From the NCBI GenBank assembly GCA_964019425.1, contig OZ025790.1:186001-250000 (forward strand): 64,000 nt of DNA, in the 5' to 3' direction. This document shows positions 10,539 to 20,475 of this stretch, one piece after another (the stretch's first letter is position 1; each line of letters starts with the position of its first letter). This DNA comes from Flectonema sp. DT1601. Its lineage: Eukaryota; Euglenozoa; Diplonemea; Diplonemida; Diplonemidae. The notes below the pieces were generated by a model. It searched no databases. It saw nothing but the letters and a program-made list of their open reading frames with translations, and was not told the origin of the DNA. A program made the translations under genes and the position numbers.

Positions 10539-11394
10539 AGACTCATACAACTAAGCGTATCGGGATAATAGTTGTTTTAATGTCCTGGCACTGAAGGTAT
10601 TCAAGAACGCTTTTCAAACTATTTTTGTTTTTTTTTGTTTTTTTTTAGAAAGAGACAAACCACTAATCAAGTGCTGTTTTTGTAGAAGTTCCAGCCAAGT
10701 CAAGGGGAAAAAAAAAACAACTTTAAAAAAAAATAATAATAATAATTAAATAAAATAAGGCAAGACTGACATGTGATACAACATTGGGAATGGGACAAGA
10801 GAAAAAGAAGGGGGGAAAAAGAAGGAAAAAAAAAAGGAAAAAGTCATTATTTGCGCGCTGACTTACAAGTTCACTTATAGCAACTAACTGATCTTGCAGG
10901 AATGCGGAGACGTTACAGAACTCCATCCCACAGCTAAATTGGTTTATTCTAGTTTCAGCCTTGAAATGGGAATAATATTAAAAATGAAATAAAATAAAAA
11001 TGTTTGGAAGCTAACCTTCTGTTTTTTTGCCACTGAAGTCCCCGACAATCAAATATGAGTTTGGTACAGCAGTTATATACACCTCTACCCCCATACTACA
11101 AGCAAAAAAAACACATACTATTCTGCTTGTTAGTGACAGATGAGAAGGCAAAAAAAACAAAACAAAAAAAAAAAAAAACAAGTATGGATTTGGTGTGGTA
11201 AAAGAAAACCTTTTTTTTTTTTTTTTTTTTTTTTGGAAATCTTGAAACCTTCATACAAGAATAACGGAGATGAAATTTTAAAAGAGATGCTGTCATCAAT
11301 GGTAGCTCACAGCAACGACGTGTGCTCCACAAGACGTCTAAAGAACATCACCTGAATAATGAGTAACACAATAACTTCTGTTACAATTTCACAA
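7913..11394. other. Gene-poor 3.5-kb spacer
   Basis: No supported gene. Many A/T runs (for example 8076-8095, 9437-9467, 10505-10537, 11214-11234). It contains one copy of the dispersed repeat (9593-9710). A short ATG-started segment at 10926-10867 ends in a consensus donor GTAAGT and might be an exon or an untranslated leader. No partner exon could be placed. Confidence 0.6.
9593..9710 (+). repeat. Dispersed ~125-bp repeat, copy A (tail missing)
   Basis: Begins ATTCAGAT and ends TTAATAATCTGAAT. It contains the shared core CCTTATATTTT, TTGTTGATC, TAATACTGA and AATAAATAAACGGCTCTT. It lacks the CTCCGAC hairpin tail seen in copies B-E. The ends form an inverted pair (ATTCAGAT / ATCTGAAT). Confidence 0.8.
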
Positions 11395-12276
11395 CTACGG
11401 TACGTCGTATCCGTACTTCTGTAAGAAACGTTTCTGAACATCGTAAACACAGATAGCTATTCCGAAGAGTGGAGCAATCGCTGTAACACGAGGAAGTAAT
11501 CCAAGAAACAATGAACTGGTTCCCTCTGTTTTAATAATTTTCCTCGCAACTGTTGCCATATTTCCTTTATCTCCAGCCTGAAGACGAGTTTTAATGACAT
11601 CTACAGGAGTGCTGATCGCCGCTGCTAACACTCCAGCAGTGATACCAGCTAAGAAAGAAAACAACAACCTCTTACTTTCCGATAGATCTTCAGTTATACA
11701 CTTACGTTTAATATGACTTTGAACAGGAAAGAATACAATGTTAAAAACAACATCTCTCGATAGTGTTGAGACATAACCCTTGTACATTCCCTTTAGTCCG
11801 AGTTCTTTACAGACACTGAGAGCTCCACGACCTGATAATTGGCATCTTATTTTCACAATTTCCATCGGTGTAGTTACAATAACCTGGGCAACAGCTGCGA
11901 TTACTGCGGCGGTTGCTTCAGCACGTTGGGTGATGGTTCCGTCTGGTTGTTTTAAAGAGTCTCTCGCAACGTCAAAAACCGCTAATTTCAATCCCTTTTC
12001 AGGTATAACTCCTGTCAAGTTTGCTCGCAGTCCATCATACCATCCGACAACACCTCTTCTGGCTCTGACGTTTTTTAATACATCGAGTAAGCCTACATAG
12101 AGAGGTTCTCCTGGCATTGGTTTTTGTAATCTAGTCTTCGCAAAGTCGATTGGGTAGCAAATTGAAACTCCAACAGCACCTGCTACTGATCCTGCTGCCA
12201 ATTTTGATATCATCGATTCAGCGAATGTCATCTTTTTAAGAGCTCCATTCCGGATGTTCTCGGCATTTACCTGCAT
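11395..12276 (-). CDS. Mitochondrial carrier (SLC25), glutamate / aspartate-glutamate carrier-like
   Basis: 293 aa, normal length for an SLC25 carrier. Three ~100-residue repeats each carry the Px[DE]xx[KR]x[KR] signature: YPIDFAKTRLQ (about residue 42), TPMEIVKIRCQ and TPVDVIKTRLQ. The combination YPIDFAKTRLQ, VIPEKGLKLAVFD and PMEIVKIRCQLSGR most resembles the mitochondrial glutamate carrier (SLC25A22/18) and the carrier domain of the aspartate-glutamate exchangers (SLC25A12/13). No N-terminal EF-hands, which favours the simple glutamate-carrier type. Substrate is inferred from these motifs only. It sits in the inner mitochondrial membrane. Acceptor CTATTTTCTTTAATAG is 9 bases before the ATG. 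Confidence 0.85.
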   Translation of the reverse strand: MQVNAENIRNGALKKMTFAESMISKLAAGSVAGAVGVSICYPIDFAKTRLQKPMPGEPLYVGLLDVLKNVRARRGVVGWYDGLRANLTGVIPEKGLKLAVFDVARDSLKQPDGTITQRAEATAAVIAAVAQVIVTTPMEIVKIRCQLSGRGALSVCKELGLKGMYKGYVSTLSRDVVFNIVFFPVQSHIKRKCITEDLSESKRLLFSFLAGITAGVLAAAISTPVDVIKTRLQAGDKGNMATVARKIIKTEGTSSLFLGLLPRVTAIAPLFGIAICVYDVQKRFLQKYGYDVP

Positions 12277-12406
12277 CTCCTTCTTCTATTAAAGAAAATA
12301 GAAATATAAATTTTTTTAAAAAAAAAAGAGATAATTCGTGTGATGGAAAAAAAACCCACTCGCATTGCTTTTGTCTACTGTAACTGAGAAGTGGTAATAG
12401 CGCCTA

Positions 12407-12442
<36 letters not shown>

Positions 12443-12652
12443 CCGTAATGTCTCACATGCTTCAAAATCTCATTTTATCAACAGAGAAAAAAAAAGTGGA
12501 TTATTTTCGACTAAAAATATCAACTGGCTCGGCACAATCAAAGGAAGCTCGTCAGTACTTCCCACTGCAGCGTTTAGTATCGGTGGAGAAAAGTTGTACA
12601 AGAAGTTCAACTCGTCATCGATTATCTGGTTATCTCCTGCAATGAATTGTTT
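12277..12652. other. Intergenic
   Basis: 376-bp spacer between frataxin and the carrier, with an A run at 12412-12438. Nothing else seen. Confidence 0.6.
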
Positions 12653-13045
12653 TCACGCAGATACAGCAGAGTATTTGACTTTCTGAATAGTAATATCTTC
12701 ACTGAGGCTTTCCGACACCTCACTTTCAAGTAAAGAGGTTAGTTCTCTGTTTCCTATTCTCCATACCACATGTTCATCTTCGATACACATTGCGAATTGA
12801 CTTGGTCCACTTATTGGTGATGACATCCAGAGCTCTTCTTTTGGAGCTTGTTTGTTTAGTACGTATGTTCCTACATTTTTAACCCTTATCTCTAGCACAC
12901 CTTCTGAAGGAAGAACGTCGTCAATACGTTCATTGAGTTCACCTAATTCATCGAAAACGTCACAAACTGCGTCAAGGGTTCTCTGAACTGCTGAAAGGTA
13001 AGCTGCACTTGCTTGGGTCCTAAACTGAATGGCTCTTCGAAACAT
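12653..13045 (-). CDS. FXN: Frataxin (mitochondrial iron-sulphur assembly factor)
   Basis: 130 aa. An N-terminal basic, Arg/Ser/Ala-rich stretch (MFRRAIQFRTQASAAYLSAV) looks like a mitochondrial targeting sequence. It is followed by an acidic first helix (DAVCDVFDELGELNERIDDV) and the beta-sheet core GVLEIRVKNVGTYVLNKQAP...ELWMSSPISGPSQF. The GTYV-NKQxP and W-SSPxSGP motifs are the frataxin/CyaY signature. Frataxin binds the NFS1-ISCU complex and promotes sulphur transfer in Fe-S cluster synthesis. The ATG at 13045 is preceded by a poly(A) leader and the acceptor TACTCACAACAG. The next gene upstream is ferroportin, so two iron genes lie side by side. Confidence 0.93.
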   Translation of the reverse strand: MFRRAIQFRTQASAAYLSAVQRTLDAVCDVFDELGELNERIDDVLPSEGVLEIRVKNVGTYVLNKQAPKEELWMSSPISGPSQFAMCIEDEHVVWRIGNRELTSLLESEVSESLSEDITIQKVKYSAVSA

Positions 13046-14984
13046 TTTCTTTTTTTTTTTTTTTTTTTCTGTTGTGAGTATAATGTATCATCCGAGCATA
13101 GCTACTTGGTTTCATAAGTAATCCATACCCTCTCTTCACTTTCACTCATCAGTATTGGTGTGGAAGGGGTACTGTGTTGGGGAGAATAGAAACTATTTTA
13201 CCCACAAATCATAAAAGAATATTTGTCTCATTCCATTAGCAAGTGCAAAACACGGATTTCTCGAAAGCGAATAGAAAGAAAACATCTAAGGCCGGGAGGA
13301 AAATCCTTCCTTTTCTTTGCAATGCCAACGGAGTCAAATAAAAAAAAAAAAAAAAAAAAGAACGCTTTTACAAACAGGGAAATACCTGAAACGGAAACTC
13401 TTACCTCTTCTGTATAAAATAATAACAAAAGAATGTTCACATACAACACACATTTTTCGTTTCCAAAGTATTTACCGTATTTTCAAAACGGTGACGATAG
13501 AGGAAGAGGGGAAAAAAAAAAAAAACGAAGCTCCCAAGTTGACTGATACGCCAGGCGTGATAAGTTTTTTTTTGCGCTTTAAAAAAAAACAGGCACCAGG
13601 TCAAGTAACGTTTAATTATAAATATAAAAGAACGTTACGTTCAGCGTTTCTACGAAAATAAAGAAAAATGCAGATCACAAAAAGGGACACCACACAAGTA
13701 GTTATTGTAAAAAGAAGAAGACAATCAACCCGAGGGGAAATAGTGACGACAATTGCGTACAGCAGTGTCTGCTTTTAACTACAACGGTTCACCCAAAGGC
13801 CTTGAAAACCTACAAGGTGATGTCGTGAAAGCAACTCCCCCTTGTCATGCTGCTTGAAAGTAACTTCACAAAAAAAAAAAAAAAAAAAAAAAAAATAGAA
13901 CTTGGGGAATCGAACTTGACACACTTGTGTTGTCGATTATTTGTTTTTGCCGAGCTATGATCTTCTGGTACTTCTTGTATGAAAACACTTTTTCAATTGT
14001 TAGCGTGCTAAGTCACATTCTAATGTCGATAACCAATCTTGTGCGAGGGACATATGCACGTCTTTCAGAAAGGATTGCAGTAATCCCCCTTCAAGACACC
14101 AACAAACAAAAAAGGAATTCAATTGGGGCGGAGGACCAAGAAGGTGGAAAAACCAGAAAAGAGCTGTGCAGCCCGTTGAAGAAATAAAGAGATAGGGAGA
14201 TAGGTGTTAAATCTTTTTTCTTTTTTTTTTTTCAAGTTTTAACGAGAAAAAAAAAAAAAAAAAGAATATATTTTTTTCCAAAATTACCAATCCCACGGTC
14301 TTCGTAGACGCTACGCAAGAAAAGAAATATTCAGAAAGGAAAATAAATAGGGAGTGAGATAGATAATTAAAGCAAGACTAACAAAATAGTTCGAAAGGGG
14401 TCACCTCGATAAAAAAGGAACGGCGATAAATTCAACAATGTAAATATAAAAAAAAAATAGAGGGCGAAATTCAACTGATAAAGCGGCCTTTTGCTGGACA
14501 TTGTTGTCTGCTGCAGTTTTGTTATCCGAAGGGGAAAAAAGAAGAGAGAGAAGACAAAAAAAAAAAACAAGAAATTGCTAGAAAAACTCCGTAGAAAATA
14601 TTAATCGATCGTGAAAATTGCGATAACGAGCAAAGAGATTTTCTCCTGAGAAGCTTTCAGCGAGTACAGGCAGCTTAAGACGCTGTCTCTGCTTTAGTGT
14701 TCGTAGAAAATTTATTTATTCGTCGTAACCTTAATGATAAATTAGCAAAAAAAAAAAAAAAAAAAAGGAAAAAAAAAGGAAACATATTTTCTCCTGAAGA
14801 AAAGATTTCAAAGCAAACAAAAGGTTTTTTTTTTTCACAACAATAAAATCCCTTGACATAAACGCGGTTATGTTTGTCCAACAGTTTTTTTTTTTTTTTT
14901 TTTTTTCCCCATCTCCTTCCCATCAGAGAAGAGACTTTTTCGAAAAGAGAGAGTGACAGGATACTCACGACTGATACAGCAGTC
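13046..14984. other. Intergenic, 1.9 kb
   Basis: Spacer between ferroportin and frataxin. A/T runs at 13050-13068, 13341-13359, 13870-13895, 14243-14262, 14746-14766 and 14885-14906. A GTTCGATTCCCC-like box on the minus strand at 13905-13917 is followed (minus strand) by a long T run, but no tRNA fold is possible. No gene seen. Confidence 0.6.
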
Positions 14985-16406
14985 TCAATAATGAACCAAC
15001 GTATGCTCGTACGATACGAACCAGGTCGTGTACGCTATACAACTGAGGAGAACACTAAGAAGAGATATGGAAACAAGAGTCGCAAATTCAGTCGGTTCTG
15101 GAAAAAACATTCCCGAGATAGAAACACAAACTAACATTAGCTGAGTCACCGCTGTATGAACAGAGTTGACTACTCCTCGTTCAGATTCTTGGACAGTATC
15201 TTGAAGTAGTTTTTGAATAGTCAGATCAAAACACCAAAGTAATGCTCTGCTTACTGTTACTGATACGATCATTACGATAGCAGATGTTTGAGTGGTTCCG
15301 TAAAACATAAAACTAGCACCGATTGGTAATAATAATAACCAAAACATCCAAACAAACAACAATCCTGAAGTAGAATCATCTGACAGTCGTCTAACTATGA
15401 CGGGATGAAGCCATGTTCCGATTATACCAAACATCGCACCAATACCTCTAGATATACCAAGGGGACCTTCAGGTATCCCTAACCATTTTAAATACGAAGT
15501 CATTAGCACTCCATTATCAAGAACTGTAAACCATAACAATCCATAAGCTATTGATGCTTGTGATACAGGATGACGCCAATACGATTTCCATCCATCGATC
15601 AGAACCGACACCGGATTAGTAATTTGACGTGTTTTTATATTCTTAACTCCCAATGTAGGAACTGAATTATAAACCCTACTAACCGTGTAGTATTCCAGTG
15701 GAATTACTATAACGTTCCAGATGACAAGAAGTAATAAAGCATTCGCAAGTTTTTGCAAAGGAGACTGAGCTGATAGCTGAACGAATAAACCAAAGCAAGC
15801 AGGTCCTAATAACTTGCATCCTAAGTCGATTGTTCTCATGTTACGATTCATTTCAGCAGTTGATTCTTGAAGAATATTAGCAATAACAACAACCCAGTCT
15901 TTTTCTAATGACTGTTGTCCGATTCTCATGCTGATCTCTGTTGCTGCATTTGCAAGACAGAGGAGAGTAAAAAGAACTGTTTCTGTCAGTGTCCATACCG
16001 GATAATCTGGGTCTTCAGACACAGCTGCGACGCAATATAATAAAAACGCTGCTATAATAATCGAACAACTCTCACCGAATATCGATATTCCCAAAACTTT
16101 CATCCTGTCTTGTGAATCACTCCATGCTCCAACATAAGGCATAACAATACACGTAACAATATTCGTCGTAAATGTCACCGCAGCTGCTGGAAACAAGGTT
16201 TCCTTCCAGACATCCATTAGCATGATTGGTACAGCAAATTGCCATAATCTATCATCAAATGTTGATACGAAATGACTGATATATAAATACATTGGTGCTT
16301 CTCTTGCTCTGTCAATATGATCTTGATCGTAGTCTACGGGAGGTGGTGGTGGTGCTGTTCCATAATGTTTACGCTCTCCATTATTCAAAGGAATGATGGT
16401 AGCCAT
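14985..16406 (-). CDS. Ferroportin-like iron exporter (SLC40 family)
   Basis: 473 aa from the ATG at 16406; a TTG codon lies just before it. The family start LYISHFVSTFDDRLWQFAVP matches the ferroportin TM1 motif (YLYISHFVSTWGDRMW in animals, from memory). About 11-12 hydrophobic segments follow, in the MFS-like layout. Also typical are DSQDRMKVL after TM3, TEISMRIGQQSLEKDWVV, and ESTAEMNRNMRTIDLGCKLLGP, whose NMRTID-type helix is highly conserved in the family. In animals and plants these proteins export Fe2+ across the plasma or vacuolar membrane. The N-terminal tail is short with a Pro run. Neighbour of frataxin. Acceptor ACACAG lies 18 bases upstream of the ATG. Confidence 0.92.
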   Translation of the reverse strand: MATIIPLNNGERKHYGTAPPPPPVDYDQDHIDRAREAPMYLYISHFVSTFDDRLWQFAVPIMLMDVWKETLFPAAAVTFTTNIVTCIVMPYVGAWSDSQDRMKVLGISIFGESCSIIIAAFLLYCVAAVSEDPDYPVWTLTETVLFTLLCLANAATEISMRIGQQSLEKDWVVVIANILQESTAEMNRNMRTIDLGCKLLGPACFGLFVQLSAQSPLQKLANALLLLVIWNVIVIPLEYYTVSRVYNSVPTLGVKNIKTRQITNPVSVLIDGWKSYWRHPVSQASIAYGLLWFTVLDNGVLMTSYLKWLGIPEGPLGISRGIGAMFGIIGTWLHPVIVRRLSDDSTSGLLFVWMFWLLLLPIGASFMFYGTTQTSAIVMIVSVTVSRALLWCFDLTIQKLLQDTVQESERGVVNSVHTAVTQLMLVCVSISGMFFPEPTEFATLVSISLLSVLLSCIAYTTWFVSYEHTLVHY

Positions 16407-16834
16407 CAAATATAATTAAGATAACTGTGTTTTTTTTTTGGGAAATAGTTTTAATTAAATGAGCTAGTCCCTGACTGTCAGAAACAACGTTGTAGCACCT
16501 CTTGTTTAGGTTGTTATAGCAGTCCTGTAGAAAAAGGGAAGGGGGAAAAATTATTTTTTTTTAAAAAAAAAAAAAAAAAAAGGATATCGAAGTTCCACAA
16601 AGAACGGCTATTTACAACCAAAATAAGGGGAAGAAGGAGAAACAGGAATGTGAACCAACCAAGAATACCAGGAAAGAATAATCACATTGGATGTCATTCC
16701 CATGTGCGGTATTATCTTTCGCAAAAAAAAAAAAAAAAAAAGTCCGTTTGTTTACAATATATTATTACAGTCACAATAAGTCACGAGTGACTAATCCTTA
16801 GTAGCAGTGTCAATCAATAAGAAGATTGAATTAT
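16407..16834. other. Intergenic
   Basis: 428-bp spacer with A runs at 16564-16580 and 16723-16741. Nothing else seen. Confidence 0.6.
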
Positions 16835-17518
16835 TTACGTAGTACTCTCACCCCAGCTGTCAACTGTAAGATCATCACTGAAGTAAATATGAAGTGCGGG
16901 GATGTAGTAGTCATTTGGTAGTCCCAACTTCTCGAAAACATCACTCTCATCAGGGATGTTATTGTCTTCGAGTGTTTTACTCATGTCAAGATCACGTGAT
17001 GTTGACTCATGACGTCTCCAGATATATGATGCCGCATGCGCATTGATATTCAGGTATCTGGTTTGAATTTCAACTAGAGTTTCTTCACTGCAAACCTCAA
17101 GGGTAACTTCATGATTATTTAACGTGTTTATTATTCTAACTAGTCTCGGTTTCTTTGTTAAAACTCCAATAACGTATCTATCATCCTTCCACCATGGGAC
17201 TTCATACCCATGATCAATTTTATTATCAACATCGAGTCCTGGAACATGAACGAATTTACCATTTGGTTGATAGTATGTTTGTAGTCCAGTCTTGACGTCG
17301 GTACACATTCTGATGTCTGGAGGTGATTTTGATTTATCAAACCAATGTGATATATCTGTACCAGCAGCTCTTATTAATGGTTCAGATGAAATACCTGGAT
17401 ATTTATCAATAAGTTGTGTTAAGTCGAGTACTTTCCCAAGTACAGAAACCCAAGCATCATTTTCAGTGTTGTGACGACGAACTTCGTTAGGTGTGAGGTA
17501 TCTACGACCTGTCGTCAT
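16835..17518 (-). CDS. CYB5D1: CYB5D1-like cytochrome b5-domain ciliary protein
   Basis: 227 aa, the same length as human CYB5D1 (about 228). Conserved over its whole length: RYLTPNEVRRHNTENDAWVS, the b5-type VLDLTQLI, AAGTDISHWFD (haem/H motif region), GKFVHVPG, a PWW motif, then the ubiquitin-like half RIINTLNNHEVTLEVCSEET and AASYIWRRHE, ending PALHIYFSDDLT. CYB5D1 homologues are axonemal, reported at radial spokes and linked to ciliary beating. This is the strongest single sign that the organism has a motile flagellum. The acceptor near the ATG is weak; a possible 5' leader intron (GTGAGTAC donor near 17600) lies upstream. Confidence 0.93.
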   Translation of the reverse strand: MTTGRRYLTPNEVRRHNTENDAWVSVLGKVLDLTQLIDKYPGISSEPLIRAAGTDISHWFDKSKSPPDIRMCTDVKTGLQTYYQPNGKFVHVPGLDVDNKIDHGYEVPWWKDDRYVIGVLTKKPRLVRIINTLNNHEVTLEVCSEETLVEIQTRYLNINAHAASYIWRRHESTSRDLDMSKTLEDNNIPDESDVFEKLGLPNDYYIPALHIYFSDDLTVDSWGESTT

Positions 17519-18292
17519 ATTGTAATATCACTTTTTTTTCAGTAAACAATAAACATTATAAAGGATTTCACAGGGAAACTAAAAGTTTCGTTGTACTCAC
17601 TTTCCTGAGTGTTTCTCCCAAGACTATACAACACACTTCTTATAAGAAGGTACTCTTCACACCCCTCCCCAGCTGCCAACTGTAAAAGCAAAATAAAAAT
17701 AACAACATCACCACAATAATCAGAGATAATTAAACACGTCAATCACAAATCATTACCACCTCTCAATTAAGGTGTGTACTACTCTAGGAGGAATGAGAAA
17801 TCAAAAATAACAAACAGAAACTTACTACAAAATACGTAAATAAAAAAAAAATGAAGACACCAATTAAGGAAATCGTAGTCTTTTCAAGTCTGCAAGGGAA
17901 CTACAAAATGTTTTGCTCGTTTAGCTGTCAAGCCACGTAGTCCAACCTCAATGATGAGATTTAATGTGTGACAATTATCCTTATTCAGCAATAATGGGTA
18001 CTAAAACTTTAATAACAAATAAAAAGGAATGTAGGAATAAACCACTACATTTATGGAGGCAAGAATATAAGGTTTACACACAACAATAATGTATATAAAA
18101 AGAAAATTATAAAAAAAATATTTATAATAAAAAAAAAAAAAAGAAGAAGAAGGTGAAGTGATCCTAACGATGACATCGTCTCCCCCTCCTCCCCCTTTTT
18201 CTCCATGAAATCGAGTGTTGGGTTATTTGTTAGTAAAAACAACTAAGCAAAACACACACAGATTACTTCAGAGTTACTATATAGGTTTGTTA
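17519..18292. other. Intergenic 774 bp with a possible leader exon
   Basis: On the minus strand, TTTTGCTTTTACAG is followed by about 85 bases starting TTGGCAGCTGGGG and then a GTGAGTAC donor near 17600, so this could be an untranslated leader exon of CYB5D1. The TACAGTTGGCAGCTGGGG stretch is also nearly the same as the end of the CYB5D1 coding region (16851-16870), hinting at a small duplication. The rest is AT-rich. Confidence 0.45.
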
Positions 18293-18482
18293 TATGAGGA
18301 TGTGCAGAAACCCCCCCCCCAATTTTTACCAGGCTATCCCGTGGGCACCTAACACCCAATCCGAGCCCACCACCCCACGAAAATAGTATCCAAAAAACTC
18401 AAATCCGGTACTGGGGCACCCTTTTACTGCCCACCAGTTTAAAAATTTCACTTTTTTGACTGTTTCTAGTAACATTTGCCTT
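18293..18482 (+). repeat. Left terminal inverted repeat of the transposon
   Basis: Matches the reverse complement of about 19870-20073. It includes a C10 run at 18311-18320 next to GTGCAGAAA. Confidence 0.85.
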
Positions 18483-18649
18483 GTAAGCTGTGTGGCACTG
18501 GTAGAAATTATGTTTGAAATTTTGTTTTTCTTGAAGGCCCAGATTTCCTGCGATTTAGATGCGAGTGTCAGCACAGATGTGATATTGCCAAAGTGTCAAC
18601 CACATTCGGACTTGCCATGCCGACTAGGGAAAAAGTTAACCCAAGCTGA

Positions 18650-19320
18650 TTAACCTATTTTACAGAACAGGCTGATGACGGTTGTGTTCTCAAGGTGCCT
18701 ACCAGCATCAGCCCAATAGTGAATCATCTTATCATTCTCAGACATCAAGAAGAACTTATTCATAACCTGATACGTTACTATCGCATTCTGGTTGATGTGT
18801 GGGAGTAGGAAGTTGTTATGGCCACACTGAACCTCAGTTCCAAACTGCTCATGTAGTACACATCCAAGCAGACTATTTCCCCTGTTGATAGAAAGGGGAA
18901 TTTGGCCCTTCTGTCATTAGAAGCCCTTTTCTTTATAATCCAGAGTCATGATATAGTCACCAGGATGGATTAGATGTATCTTCTCAATACACCTGACATG
19001 TCTCTTATCTTCAATGTGAGAATCTATTTCAATAATTCCTCTCATTGTTGTTCGCTTCTCAGCTTCGGACTTTATGAGCGCCAGAAGGAAGTTACGATGA
19101 TGTTGAAGGCCCCAGAGATCCACCCATTACGTCTGTCAACATCACAGATACATGTGGCGAATACTGAAGATGCCGGGCAGGCAAGCTTCTTTCATGGATT
19201 CTTGTCGATGAGACGGTAGTTGCACACATTCGTACAGCGTCGTAACTGCTGAAACTCAACTCCAGGTAGAGAACAGTACTGTGTGTATGAGATAGTGTCT
19301 TTTAGAGGGGAGTTATTATC
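18650..19320 (-). pseudogene. Transposase relic of the long-TIR transposon
   Basis: Minus-strand fragments read protein-like across several stops and at least one frame change. First comes ISYTQYCSLPGVEFQQLRRC then TNVCNYRLIDKN (a C-x3-C group). Then LWGLQHHRNFLLALIKSEAE, YIMTLDYKEKGF, two adjacent stops, and QKGQIPLSINRGNSLLGC down to WADAGRHLENTTVISLF. The pattern LDYKEK followed ~80 residues later by W-x-D-x-G-x-H-x-x-N resembles the two catalytic Asp blocks of some protist DDE-type transposases. That likeness is from memory and not certain. The element is too damaged to be active. Confidence 0.6.
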
Positions 19321-19869
19321 GACTAGTTGATACGAGGTCATCATGTTTTCAACAGTAACAGTAAAAGTAACTGCCTCTCTCCTTTTTTTGATACTTGGAG
19401 GAGTTTTATATTATGGTACCAATAATGGTTACCAGTTCTTATTGAACCTGATTTTTCATGTCAGGTGTTACAACTGACAGGCAACCACTGACTCCACCTT
19501 CTTGTCCCTATTCTTCCACAATTCCTTTCCTACTACTATCCCAGTCTTATTCACTTCTGCTATCCCCAGCCACTGGAACATAGAGCTTGTAGCGGCGTCC
19601 TCAAGCGGCTATAGATTCTAGAAAAACTCCAGTAATCCTGAGGGTGTACTTATTGTGAACAGCATGCTCACATTGCTCAATCATCACTGCCAGCAAGGGT
19701 GACTCAGAATCACCACCCGATATCGTACTCTGCAGTTCTCACGGGATCTATGATTCTCCTGTCTCATCACTTCTCCTGTTCCTATCATTCCAGTCTTCAT
19801 AGGAACCCAGGGTGTAAACAAATTTTTGCAATGTAGCTGCTAAGCTGGTTTTTGAGTATTTTGAGGGCA

Positions 19870-20073
19870 ACCAACAGAGACACAAGGCAAAAGTACCAGA
19901 AACAGTCAAAAAATATAGAATTTTGAAACTGGTGAGCAGTTAGAGGATGCCCCAGTACCGGATTTGAGTTTTTTGGATAGTATTTTCGTGGGGTGGTGAG
20001 CTCGGATTGGGTATTAGGTGCCCACAGAATAGCCTGGTAAAAATTGGGGGGGGGGTTTCTGCACCGCCTCATA
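19870..20073 (-). repeat. Right terminal inverted repeat of the transposon
   Basis: Inverted partner of 18293-18482; carries a G12 run at about 20046-20055. Confidence 0.85.
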
Positions 20074-20475
20074 TAAAAAAAAAAAAAAAAAAAATCAAAA
20101 AAAAAAAAATCACAATTGTTCTGCTGTTCCAAATACAACACCAGTGGAATACGTAGGTTTGGGAGCATTACTCCTCCCGTGAAGACTTCATTCCAGTTTT
20201 TTTTTTTTTCTTTTTTTTTTTTTTTTGATAGGTTGGATTTTTCATCAAAAAAAAAACGGGTCTATCTCAAAAACAGAATTTCTTAAAAGAGTATAGAGCA
20301 ACAGAAATAAAAAACATCATCTGAATAACACACATCCACTTTAGTGAATGATAGTTTTGACAAAAAAAAAAAAAAAAAAGAAATAACGAAGCAGAAAATG
20401 ATTTAAAAAAATATCTAAAAAGGGATTCAACTCAAAGGCGTTATTGAGTACAAGATTCACTCAAGAACCCCAACT
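20074..20475. other. Intergenic
   Basis: 402-bp spacer after the transposon, with A and T runs (20075-20095, 20199-20226, 20361-20378). Nothing else seen. Confidence 0.6.

Larger units (their letters stand above)
18293..20073 (-). mobile_element. Decayed DNA transposon with ~190-bp terminal inverted repeats
   Basis: About 190 bases at the left end (18293-18482) recur inverted at the right end (about 19870-20073) with roughly 85-90% match. Both begin TATGAGG, pass through GTGCAGAAACCCCCC and AATTTTTACCAGGCTAT, and include AAAAAACTCAAATCCGGTAC. TA flanks both tips (18291-18292, 20074-20075), so a TA target duplication is possible. The inner part holds a broken reading frame on the minus strand. 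Long TIRs plus TA suggest a cut-and-paste element; superfamily not assigned. Confidence 0.85.

Noticed and set aside
13223-14570. Short frames on both strands between ferroportin and frataxin
   Set aside because: Low complexity, no family match, and the + strand ones oppose the uniform gene direction.
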